From positions 620,001 through 684,000 of the forward strand of contig NZ_JAPWGL010000003.1 of the NCBI RefSeq assembly GCF_027213645.1: DNA of 64,000 nt. The letters are read 5' to 3'. Shown here in pieces: positions 1-7,413 of the stretch. The stretch comes from Pedobacter rhodius (lineage in GTDB: Bacteria; Bacteroidota; Bacteroidia; Sphingobacteriales; Sphingobacteriaceae). Below the pieces are notes generated by a model that saw only the letters and a program-made list of their open reading frames with translations, had not been told where the DNA came from and did no database searches. The number at the start of each line of letters is the position of its first letter. Position 1 is the stretch's first letter. The translations under genes and the position numbers were made by a program.

Positions 1-681
1 ATTTATAAAGGTGCAGGCAAAAATTATACGGTTAAATTGACCTCAATAAATCTTTTAGGCTGTACCAACACGCTGGTTCTGACAGATTATATAAATATTG
101 CACCCGAATTGAAGTCGATATTTACGGTTTTACCTGGGAACGAGCTATCCATTCCGAATTTCACTTTTAGCTTTAAAGATGCAAGTTTAAACGGTGCCGG
201 AAGCTGGGAATGGAACTTTGGTGATGGAACAAGCTCTACACTTCAAAACCCGACACATACTTACCCTAACGTTGGAGATTATACAGTAACCCTGAAAATT
301 TTGAATAAAGAAGGCTGCTCGGCAGTTTCGTCGCAGGCCGTCAGAATAATTGGTGTACCCGGATTTTTATATGTACCAAACTCATTTATGCCGGCAAGTC
401 AGAAAAATGAGTTACAAACTTTCCGGGCAAAAGGAAGAGGTATTGATACCTGGAAAATGACGGTTTTTAACAAATGGGGACAGGTTTTGTGGGAAACGAC
501 AAAACTCGACGACGGTGCGCCGCTGGAAGGATGGGATGGAAGATACAACGGGCAGGAGCAGCCTCAGGGCGTTTACTTCTGGAAAATTGATGTAAAGTTT
601 ATAAATGGTGGTGAGTGGAAAGGGATGACTTACGATTCATCACCGCCGAAGAAAACCGGAAACATATATTTAATAAGATGA
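1..681 (+). CDS. T9SS cargo protein with PKD domain, C-terminal part (partial)
   Basis: The frame is open from the first base, so the true start lies upstream of the window. A PKD domain (about residues 55-115 of the visible part) carries the WNFGDGT motif and the usual TYPNVGDYTVTL strand. It is followed by a roughly 100-residue gliding-motility-associated C-terminal (CHU_C, type B) domain with FNKWGQVLWET and GVYFWKIDV segments. In Bacteroidota this domain sends secreted adhesins or enzymes through the type IX secretion system. The stop codon overlaps the start of the PorP/SprF gene (ATGA), the usual pairing of type B cargo with its PorP-like partner. The function of the missing N-terminal part cannot be read. 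Confidence 0.88.
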   Translation: MYKGAGKNYTVKLTSINLLGCTNTLVLTDYINIAPELKSIFTVLPGNELSIPNFTFSFKDASLNGAGSWEWNFGDGTSSTLQNPTHTYPNVGDYTVTLKILNKEGCSAVSSQAVRIIGVPGFLYVPNSFMPASQKNELQTFRAKGRGIDTWKMTVFNKWGQVLWETTKLDDGAPLEGWDGRYNGQEQPQGVYFWKIDVKFINGGEWKGMTYDSSPPKKTGNIYLIR

Positions 682-1703
682 TAAAGAGCAGGAGGATTTA
701 TTTATTTATGTTGATAACGGTGATGCCTTTGATTTCTGCGGGGCAGGATTATATCTATTCGCAATTTTACAACGCCCCAATATATTTAAATCCGGCATTA
801 ACGGGTCAGTTTGAAGGAGATATCAGGGTTAACGCCTTATACAGAAATCAATGGACCGGGCTTTCGGGCGATTTTTCTTACATGAGCGCCTCCGCGGATT
901 TAAACCTGCAAAAGATAAATAGTGGCATTGGCTTAATTTTTAATCGAAGTAGCGAGGGTACAGCATACCTGCAAAAAAATAACATCGCTTTAAGCTATTC
1001 ATACATCATTGGCGGCGACGATTATACACTTTCTTTTGGTTTGCAGGGTGGTATAACCAATCAAAAATTAAACTGGGATAAACTGGTTTTCGGCGATCAG
1101 ATAGATGTAACATCAGGAATCATACCAGGGATTATTTCAGGTGCCGAAAGGCCAAATGTAGATAGCCGGTTTTACTTCGATGCGGCTGCAGGAAGTAACC
1201 TGGTTTATAAAAACTTTATGCTTGGTGTTGGTTTGCATCATTTAAACCGTCCTGACGAATCTTTGGCTGGTTACCAGGCCAGATTACCGATGAGAATATC
1301 CGGAAATTTAAGTTATAAACTCGCTTTGGTTTCCGATCAGTATGACCGGGATGGAACCTACTTGATTCCGTCGATCGTTGCTTACAAGCAGCAAAACGTT
1401 ACATCATTCAGTGTCGGTACCCAATTTAAATATGCTGGCATCAATGCCGGAATCTGGTATCGTAATGATGGCAACTCGGCCGGAAACGACGCAATCGTTT
1501 TCTCTGTGATTTTCGATATTTTCAACAGAAGAACAAATGGCGAAAAATTCCGAATCGGAATCAGCCATGATGCCACCACTTCAAAAATTAATTACACCAA
1601 TACCGGCGGAACATCGGAAATTGGCTTAGGTTATGAAAAATACTGGCCTAACAGTACAAATTATGGTCGTGCAAATGGCTTAAGATGCTATGATTTTTAT
1701 TAA
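678..1703 (+). CDS. PorP/SprF family type IX secretion system membrane protein
   Basis: The protein has 341 residues. An upstream in-frame start at 615 exists, but the ATG at 678 overlaps the previous stop and opens directly into a signal peptide (MIKSRRIYLFMLITVMPLIS), so I chose it. The mature start QDYIYSQFYNAPIYLNPAL is the hallmark of PorP/SprF proteins. The rest alternates amphipathic strands typical of a 14-strand outer-membrane barrel. Members of the family pair with type B cargo and help attach or export it. Translational coupling to the preceding PKD/CHU_C gene suggests this PorP serves that cargo. Confidence 0.9.
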   Translation: MIKSRRIYLFMLITVMPLISAGQDYIYSQFYNAPIYLNPALTGQFEGDIRVNALYRNQWTGLSGDFSYMSASADLNLQKINSGIGLIFNRSSEGTAYLQKNNIALSYSYIIGGDDYTLSFGLQGGITNQKLNWDKLVFGDQIDVTSGIIPGIISGAERPNVDSRFYFDAAAGSNLVYKNFMLGVGLHHLNRPDESLAGYQARLPMRISGNLSYKLALVSDQYDRDGTYLIPSIVAYKQQNVTSFSVGTQFKYAGINAGIWYRNDGNSAGNDAIVFSVIFDIFNRRTNGEKFRIGISHDATTSKINYTNTGGTSEIGLGYEKYWPNSTNYGRANGLRCYDFY

Positions 1704-1726
1704 TTTGCCTTTGTTAAATCAGGGCA

Positions 1727-2386
1727 ATGAATGATATTTTAGATAACAGCCATTTTATTACACAAAGTGAAGTCAATAAATTTCTTTTAGCTACGTTACT
1801 TTGTGGCTTAATTGGTGCGGAACGGGAATACAGAAGCAAATCTGCAGGTTTAAAAACCATGATGATGATTGGTTTAGGCGCAACTTTGTTTACCATATTA
1901 TCCATTAAAATCGGGCCGACCAGCCAGGATAGAATTGCATCAAACATTGTTACCGGCATTGGTTTTTTGGGCGCGGGTGTAATTTTTAAAGAAGAAAACC
2001 GCGTTAAAGGTTTAACAACGGCTTGTATCATCTGGATAGTGGCAGCAATTGGGATGGCCGTAGGTTCAGGCTATTACGAGCAGGCAATTGGTGTAACTGG
2101 CGTAGTGCTTTTAGCCTTAATTATTTTTCCTTTTTTAGAGGAAATCGGCGACCGTCGGTTCACAAAACGCATTTATAGAATTGTTAAGAAACAACATGCG
2201 CACGGCGATTTAGAAAGCTATGAGGAAGTTTTCAGGGAGAACAAGCTTAAACCCCAACGAGGAAAACATCAACTGGTCAATAACGTTATTACCGGAAACT
2301 GGATAGCAACCGGAACGCCAAAAAACCACAAAAAATTTGTAGAGCAGATGTTAAAGGATGATGAAATTATAGAGTTTGATTTTTAA
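1727..2386 (+). CDS. MgtC/SapB family membrane protein
   Basis: This is a 219-residue integral membrane protein. After a short N-terminus it shows the MgtC signature: LLCGLIGAEREYRSKSAGLK, then GLGATLFTI, NIVTGIGFLGAGVIF and GLTTACIIWIVAAIGMAVG. It has about four to five hydrophobic helices and a short soluble C-terminal tail (from about residue 150). MgtC proteins affect magnesium homeostasis and, in pathogens, ATP synthase activity; the biochemical role in environmental Bacteroidota is not settled. The gene follows porP by 23 bp and could be read from its transcript. The family call is firm; the physiological role is not. Confidence 0.88.
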   Translation: MNDILDNSHFITQSEVNKFLLATLLCGLIGAEREYRSKSAGLKTMMMIGLGATLFTILSIKIGPTSQDRIASNIVTGIGFLGAGVIFKEENRVKGLTTACIIWIVAAIGMAVGSGYYEQAIGVTGVVLLALIIFPFLEEIGDRRFTKRIYRIVKKQHAHGDLESYEEVFRENKLKPQRGKHQLVNNVITGNWIATGTPKNHKKFVEQMLKDDEIIEFDF

Positions 2387-2396
2387 AGTTATTCCA

Positions 2397-2428
2397 TTGA
2401 ATAATCCATTAAACAAATCATAGCTTTG
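2397..2428 (+). promoter_or_regulatory. Candidate promoter of the serine deaminase gene
   Basis: A TTG at 2397-2399 and TAGCTTTG at 2421-2428 are separated by 21 bp. This fits the Bacteroidota -33/-7 pattern (TTTG and TAnnTTTG). The start codon lies 17 bp downstream. Confidence 0.5.
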
Positions 2429-2445
2429 TATAACTAACCTGATTC

Positions 2446-3873
2446 ATGATTAAAGAGCAAATTTCAGTTTTCGATATTTTTAAGATAGGCATTGGCCCGT
2501 CGAGTTCGCATACACTTGGCCCCTGGCGTGCTGCCCAACAATTTACCGCCTCACTTCAAAAAAATAATCTTTTGGACGCTGTAGAGCAGGTAAAAATATT
2601 GCTTTATGGTTCACTTGCAAAAACCGGTAAGGGCCACGGAACTGATGTTGCCATTTTATTGGGATTAACAGGTGCAGATCCCGTAACCTTTGATGTTGAT
2701 GCCGTTACGCCAACTTTTGAAGCCATTCAAAAAGATAAAAAACTTAATCTGGCAGGGTGTTTAACCATCGACTTTGACCACAATAACGATTTGCTTTTTC
2801 TTTTCGCCGAAAGTCTGCCCTTTCATCCTAATGCAGTTACCTTTCAGGCCTTCTTAAAAAACGGCAAAGCTTTTTCCGAAACCTATTATTCAATTGGCGG
2901 TGGTTTTGTGGTAAAGGAGGGTGAAGATAATAGCCAAAAAGTACAAGTTGATTTACCTTTTCCTGTAGAGAAAGCAAAAGAGCTTTTACACTGGTGCCTG
3001 TCGACCGGGTTAAAAGTAAGCGAAATTGTAATGGAAAATGAAACTGCATGGCGACCTGAATCGGTAACCAAAGCAGGGATTCTTCAGCATTTTGCAGTAA
3101 TGAGAGATTGCATTTACCGCGGTTGCCATACTACTGGCTTCTTGCCTGGCGGATTGGATGTTGCCCGCAGGGCCTTCCCGCTAAATAAACGTTTGATAGG
3201 TAAAAGTGAATACCACGACTATACCTCATGGGTTGAAGCCATAAGGAAAGGTGGCAATGGCTTTAATTATATTTTAGATTGGGTAAGTTGCTTTGCGCTG
3301 GCTGTTAACGAAGAAAATGCTTCCTTTGGTCGGGTAGTAACTGCACCAACAAATGGCGCCGCAGGCGTAATTCCGGCCGTTTTACAATATTTTATCACTT
3401 TCTGCGACGGTTATGCTGAAGATAAAATCATTCAGTTTATCGCTTGTGCTTCTGAAGTGGGTAGTATTTTCAAAAAGGGGGCAACCATATCGGCGGCAAT
3501 GGGGGGGTGCCAGGCTGAAATCGGAGTTTCTTCGGCGATGGCCGCTGCAGCATTAACAGAATGTTTGGGCGGTTCTCAGCGACAGGTTTTAATGGCTGCA
3601 GAAATTGCCATGGAACATCATCTGGGCTTAACCTGCGACCCAATAGGTGGTCTGGTTCAAATTCCTTGTATTGAAAGAAATACCATGGGCGCCATAAAAG
3701 CAATTACTGCGAGTCAGTTGGCTCTACAAAGTAATCCGGATAAAGCAAAAGTAAGTTTAGATGCCGTTGTAAATACCATGTGGGAAACGGCGCTGGATAT
3801 GAATGCCAAATACAAAGAAACATCAGATGGTGGTTTGGCAACAAATATTCCGATTAGCTTGCCGGAGTGTTAG
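2446..3873 (+). CDS. sdaA: L-serine ammonia-lyase (iron-sulfur type)
   Basis: The 475-residue enzyme deaminates L-serine to pyruvate and ammonia using a 4Fe-4S cluster. The N-terminal beta domain starts with [20 protein letters not shown], the diagnostic signature. The C-terminal alpha domain has [13 protein letters not shown] and the cluster cysteines in the contexts [18 protein letters not shown] and IPCIERN. It is a single-chain form with both domains, like E. coli SdaA. A run of seven G residues (3501-3507) sits just before one cluster-cysteine codon. It has its own candidate promoter and is followed by a long repeat-filled gap. Confidence 0.95.
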   Translation: MIKEQISVFDIFKIGIGPSSSHTLGPWRAAQQFTASLQKNNLLDAVEQVKILLYGSLAKTGKGHGTDVAILLGLTGADPVTFDVDAVTPTFEAIQKDKKLNLAGCLTIDFDHNNDLLFLFAESLPFHPNAVTFQAFLKNGKAFSETYYSIGGGFVVKEGEDNSQKVQVDLPFPVEKAKELLHWCLSTGLKVSEIVMENETAWRPESVTKAGILQHFAVMRDCIYRGCHTTGFLPGGLDVARRAFPLNKRLIGKSEYHDYTSWVEAIRKGGNGFNYILDWVSCFALAVNEENASFGRVVTAPTNGAAGVIPAVLQYFITFCDGYAEDKIIQFIACASEVGSIFKKGATISAAMGGCQAEIGVSSAMAAAALTECLGGSQRQVLMAAEIAMEHHLGLTCDPIGGLVQIPCIERNTMGAIKAITASQLALQSNPDKAKVSLDAVVNTMWETALDMNAKYKETSDGGLATNIPISLPEC

Positions 3874-3917
3874 TTAACTGTTAAATTGTATCAACATCGA
3901 AACCTTAGTTCATATAA

Positions 3918-4256
3918 GAAACCTTCAGCCTGTAAAAGGGGTGAATTTAAGTATATTATTAGCTTTTCTATACTTTTTGTGCTTCGTGTCTTTGTGGTTA
4001 AATGAGCTTCGCTTTTTCGTGAATTCACCACCTAAGACACCCTAGCTTACCTTAGAAACTTCAGTCTGTAAAGGGTTTGAATTTAAGTTATCTTATTAAC
4101 TTTTCTGTGCTTCGTGTCTTTGTGGTTAATGCTTTTGTGATTTCACCACCTAAGACACCCTGGCTAGCTTAGAAACTTCAGCCTGTGAAAGGTTTGAATT
4201 TAAGTATATTATCAGCTTTTTATACTTTATGTGCTTCGTGTCTTTGTGGTTAATGA
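3918..4256 (+). repeat. Three imperfect direct repeats of 117-137 bp in an intergenic gap
   Basis: Units start at 3918, 4055 and 4172; the third is cut short. Each begins with GAAACnTCAGyCTGT and contains GAATTTAAGT, then an identical 21-bp core ending in TTTGTGGTTAA (3981-4001, 4109-4129, 4233-4253). The first two end in a CACCACCTAAGACACCCT block. The core belongs to the TTAACC-nCAAAG family also seen at 11279 and 13540. This accounts for most of the 400-bp gap between sdaA and the AEC transporter. No coding frame is supported here. Confidence 0.85.
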
Positions 4257-4274
4257 GCTTCACTTTCTTTATGG

Positions 4275-5186
4275 TTAAATTAAACCGGAATAAGTCAGCA
4301 CCAACCACCAAAGTCCAGTTGTAATAAACGATAATAATATCCCAATCCCAACCACTAAATTGGACACTTTGGGATTCAGATTATATTGATCGGCGACTAC
4401 TCCTGCTGTGAGCAGCGTTGGCATTGCCATTTCGAAAATAGTTATTTTAGTTATCATCCCGTTCATCCCTAATAATAAAGCAATTACCAAAACCAAAAGT
4501 GGGGCTAAAATCAATTTGTAGAATAAAGCGAAGCTGATGTGCTTGATTTCATTAAACCAACCACCAAATTTTAATTGTAAGCCGATAGAAAATAATGCGA
4601 GCGGACCAACCGTTCCGGCAAGTTTATCGAATAAAATTGCTAAAGGAGATAAATCCAGGTATCGAGGTAAAATCAACGCTAAAACACAGCCAATTAATGG
4701 AGGAAAAGTTAATACTTTACTTAGTACTAATTTTGCGCTGAGTTTTTGTTGTTGTGAAGAACGTATCGCCACGATTATCCCAATGGTAGATAATAAGGCA
4801 AATGTAACCTGATCGCAAATAATTGCAATAGCAAGTTCTTTTTCGCTGAAATACGCTATTATTAATGGGAAGCCAATAAATGAAGTGTTGCTCAGCGAAC
4901 TCACCAGCTTTAAACCACCGAAAGTTGCCCGGCTGATGTTGCTGAGTTTTGAATACAGCGTAATGATAAACCAGCCGGATATCCAAATGCAGATCGGCGC
5001 AAATGCCGGAAACAATAAATCCTTTGTCCAGGTAATGTGCGGTAGGTATTTAAATGAAACGGCAGGAAGTGCGATGTAGATAATCCAGGCGTTAATGCCT
5101 TTGTGTGCATCTTTTGGAAGGCTTTTACCCTTGCGAAACAGCATTCCCGCCAGGATACACAAACCGATTAAAATGAAATTTGCCAT
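4275..5186 (-). CDS. AEC (auxin efflux carrier) family transporter
   Basis: This 303-residue membrane protein has about ten hydrophobic helices in two five-helix halves. It opens with MANFILIGLCILAGMLFRKG, and includes the INAWIIYIALPAVSFKYLP segment typical of the family's first repeat. The second half has GLQLKFGGW and TLLTAGVVADQYNLNP. AEC members export small organic anions such as malate or malonate; the substrate here cannot be predicted. A TAnnTTTG element lies only 7 bp upstream of the ATG, implying a leaderless or nearly leaderless transcript. The gene reads towards the repeat-filled gap. Confidence 0.88.
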   Translation of the reverse strand: MANFILIGLCILAGMLFRKGKSLPKDAHKGINAWIIYIALPAVSFKYLPHITWTKDLLFPAFAPICIWISGWFIITLYSKLSNISRATFGGLKLVSSLSNTSFIGFPLIIAYFSEKELAIAIICDQVTFALLSTIGIIVAIRSSQQQKLSAKLVLSKVLTFPPLIGCVLALILPRYLDLSPLAILFDKLAGTVGPLALFSIGLQLKFGGWFNEIKHISFALFYKLILAPLLVLVIALLLGMNGMITKITIFEMAMPTLLTAGVVADQYNLNPKVSNLVVGIGILLSFITTGLWWLVLTYSGLI

Positions 5187-5193
5187 TGATTTG

Positions 5194-5201
5194 CAAAGAT
5201 A
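5194..5201 (-). promoter_or_regulatory. Candidate -7 element for the AEC transporter
   Basis: On the minus strand the sequence reads TATCTTTG, a full match to TAnnTTTG, with 7 bp between it and the ATG. I see no clear -33 partner. Transcription would begin at or next to the start codon. Confidence 0.4.
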
Positions 5202-5211
5202 GCGATAAAAG

Positions 5212-5242
5212 AAAACGCCAATCAGAAATTCTATTGGCGTTT
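5212..5242 (-). terminator. Intrinsic terminator after the DEAD-box helicase gene
   Basis: Arms AAACGCCAAT (5213-5222) and ATTGGCGTTT (5233-5242) pair perfectly over 10 bp around a 10-nt loop. On the minus strand they are followed by TTTTCTTTTA. It sits between the helicase stop and the AEC start. Confidence 0.75.
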
Positions 5243-5249
5243 AATAAGG

Positions 5250-6482
5250 TTAACCCTGGTTGCTTGGTTTTGGTTTTTTCTTATGCCAAACCTTTTTCTT
5301 GCCGTTATTCCTTGGGTGCTGTGGTCTTTTTTCCTCCACATGCGTAATGTCCATTGTTGCAATATGCTCTGGCAAAGTCATCCGGGGAACTTCCTTTTCA
5401 ATCAGTTTCTCAATATTATCAAATTTACGTTTATCTCTTCCGTTAACCAGGGTAATTGCGGTTCCTTTTGTTGCTGCCCGCGCTGTTCGGCCGATTCTAT
5501 GAACGTAATCTGCAGGGTCGCCGGGAACATCATAATTAATAACCAGATCCACACCCTCCACATCAATTCCACGCGATAAAACATCGGTTCCGATTATGAT
5601 TGGCAACCTTCTGTTTTTAAAAGCAAGTAAAATATCTTCACGCTCTTTTTGCCCTAAATCGGAATGGAATGCATCCGCTTTAATGCCTAAGCTTTTAAAA
5701 GTCTTGTATAAAGCTTTAACTTTTTCTTTTGTTGAAGCAAAAATAATAGCACTTTTATAGGTTTCGTCTTTAAAAATATCTGTTAATAAAGCCTGTTTTT
5801 GCTGGTCGTGAATATTATAGGCCTGCTGGTCGATTCCTTCTGCGGGTTTTGCGATAGAAATGGTTATCTGCTGTGGTTCATTTAAAATGGAACCGGCCAT
5901 TTTCCTGATTTTCGGGGCCATTGTAGCCGAAAACAGAAGGGTTTGCCTTTTCTTAGGCAGGTAACTTACAATGCGCATAATATCATCATAGAAACCCATG
6001 TCTAACATTCTGTCGGCCTCATCCAAAATTAAATGCTGTAAATGTTCCAGCTTCAACACACCGGAAGATAAGTGGGCCATTAACCGCCCTGGTGTTGCAA
6101 TAATGATATCCACACCGTCACGCATCGAACGTTTTTGTTGTTCGTAAGCAATGCCATCGCCACCACCATAAACTGCAAGCGAGCTGATATTGGTGAAGTA
6201 AGCCAATGCCTCAACCTGTAAATCAATCTGTTGGGCCAGTTCACGGGTTGGCGCTAAAATTAAAGTATTATTATGCCTTTCGGTAGCCCTGCTAATCTTG
6301 TCCATTACCGGTAAAAGGTAACTGGCTGTTTTTCCTGTGCCTGTTTGCGCACAGGCAATAAGATCATGGTTGTTTAAAATTACCGGTATAGCTTGTTCTT
6401 GTATCGGGGTAGCGCTTTTATACCCCATTGCCATCAGGCCTTCGTGTAAATCGGGGTTAAAATTAAAGTCGTTAAAATTCAA
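5250..6482 (-). CDS. rhlE: DEAD-box ATP-dependent RNA helicase, RhlE-like
   Basis: The 410-residue protein has both RecA-like lobes. Motifs in order are the Q motif (ATPIQEQAIP), Walker A AQTGTGKT, PTRELAQQ, TPGR, DEAD, SAT, then ATKEKVKAL, TDVLSRGID and HRIGRTAR. A basic Lys/Pro/Gln tail closes it. Such helicases remodel structured RNA in ribosome assembly and mRNA decay, often with cold induction. The start is TTG at 6482; no in-frame ATG lies between the candidate promoter (6506-6513) and the Q motif, so the TTG is well supported. A hairpin terminator follows the stop. Confidence 0.93.
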   Translation of the reverse strand: MNFNDFNFNPDLHEGLMAMGYKSATPIQEQAIPVILNNHDLIACAQTGTGKTASYLLPVMDKISRATERHNNTLILAPTRELAQQIDLQVEALAYFTNISSLAVYGGGDGIAYEQQKRSMRDGVDIIIATPGRLMAHLSSGVLKLEHLQHLILDEADRMLDMGFYDDIMRIVSYLPKKRQTLLFSATMAPKIRKMAGSILNEPQQITISIAKPAEGIDQQAYNIHDQQKQALLTDIFKDETYKSAIIFASTKEKVKALYKTFKSLGIKADAFHSDLGQKEREDILLAFKNRRLPIIIGTDVLSRGIDVEGVDLVINYDVPGDPADYVHRIGRTARAATKGTAITLVNGRDKRKFDNIEKLIEKEVPRMTLPEHIATMDITHVEEKRPQHPRNNGKKKVWHKKKPKPSNQG

Positions 6483-6505
6483 TCTGTTATGTTTATGTAT
6501 TTTAG

Positions 6506-6513
6506 CAAAAGTA
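6506..6513 (-). promoter_or_regulatory. Candidate -7 element for the helicase gene
   Basis: The minus strand reads TACTTTTG, a full TAnnTTTG match, 23 bp upstream of the TTG start. It supports that start because transcripts would begin downstream of any longer frame. Confidence 0.45.
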
Positions 6514-6613
6514 CCTTAAAATACGTCGAATAGCAAACATGATTTGAATATCAGTTTTAAACGATCGAAATGTAGTATTCAATTTAAATCTGTTAACCTC
6601 GAATTTCCATTTC

Positions 6614-6655
6614 CATCATCCATCATTCATTGCCCATCGTCCATTTTCCATCTTT
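6614..6655 (+). repeat. CATnnnn heptad array, six units
   Basis: CAT recurs at exactly 7-bp steps (6614, 6621, 6628, 6635, 6642, 6649), with variable bases between. One further CAT at 6608 is 6 bp away. The array abuts the stop codon of the DUF4197 gene and is non-coding. Confidence 0.7.
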
Positions 6656-7413
6656 TAACGCTTTTTCTTATCGGCGTAGCCAAATACTTTTTGCAATAGC
6701 GTAGAACTGCGGGAACTGAAATTATCTCTGATTTTCAGCTCTTCTTTTGCAACCTCCACAAACAAACCTTCTATTGCTTTTTGTGTAACGTATTCCGTTA
6801 AATTGGTGTTTACGGGTTTTACTAAAGGCAGCCTATTGTATTGCGCAGTTAAATCGCTGTAATATTTCGTTGCGTTTACTTTATTTAAACTTGTGGTTAC
6901 AATCGGACTGAATTTTTGCATCAGTTGAGGTGTGGTTACGCGTTTGAAATATTCAGTTGCTGCATTTTTATTGCCTAAAAGAATGTTTGTTGCATCCGTT
7001 AAAGTCATCTGTTTAATGGCAGATATAAAAATGGGTTTAGCCTCGGTAGCGGCATCTTCTGCAGCGCGGTTCAAACTTACAATCACATTATCGCAAAGTT
7101 TGTTTAAACCAATGCTGCGTAAAGTTTTTTCTACTTTTTGCGCTTCCGGAGGCATTAAGATTTTAACGGCCAAATTACCTAAAAAACCATCTTTAGCCGA
7201 GAGCCTGTCTGCACCGGCAGATACGCCGATTTGTAAAGCTTCTTTAATTCCTTGTCCGATTTCTAAGGTTGTTGGCGTGCCGGTTGCATTCGTTGTTGTG
7301 GTTTTTTCTGTAACTTTTTTAAAAATGTCGCTCAGTTTTATTTGAGCATTCACATTCAGGTTCGTAAATAATATTAATGCCAGGGATGCAGGTAGAATGT
7401 TAATTTTCTTCAT
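6655..7413 (-). CDS. DUF4197 domain-containing periplasmic protein
   Basis: The 252-residue protein has an N-terminal signal peptide (MKKINILPASLALILFTNLNVNA) and then the DUF4197 domain over nearly all the mature chain. Recognisable segments are IGQGIKEALQIGVSAGADRL, ILMPPEAQKVEKTLRSIG, NRAAEDAATEAKPIF and YVTQKAIEGLF. The family is common in Proteobacteria and Bacteroidota and has no established function. The start overlaps the end of the upstream vWA gene by 14 bp, so the two are very likely co-translated. They probably act in the same envelope process. Confidence 0.85.
   Translation of the reverse strand: MKKINILPASLALILFTNLNVNAQIKLSDIFKKVTEKTTTTNATGTPTTLEIGQGIKEALQIGVSAGADRLSAKDGFLGNLAVKILMPPEAQKVEKTLRSIGLNKLCDNVIVSLNRAAEDAATEAKPIFISAIKQMTLTDATNILLGNKNAATEYFKRVTTPQLMQKFSPIVTTSLNKVNATKYYSDLTAQYNRLPLVKPVNTNLTEYVTQKAIEGLFVEVAKEELKIRDNFSSRSSTLLQKVFGYADKKKR

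Noticed and set aside
615..677. Upstream start for the PorP/SprF gene
   Set aside because: It would place 21 charged residues before a clear signal peptide; the ATG at 678 overlaps the preceding stop in the usual coupled way.
3918..4256. Possible CRISPR array
   Set aside because: Only three long, diverged units; the conserved part is followed by similar rather than unique sequence, and no cas genes are near.
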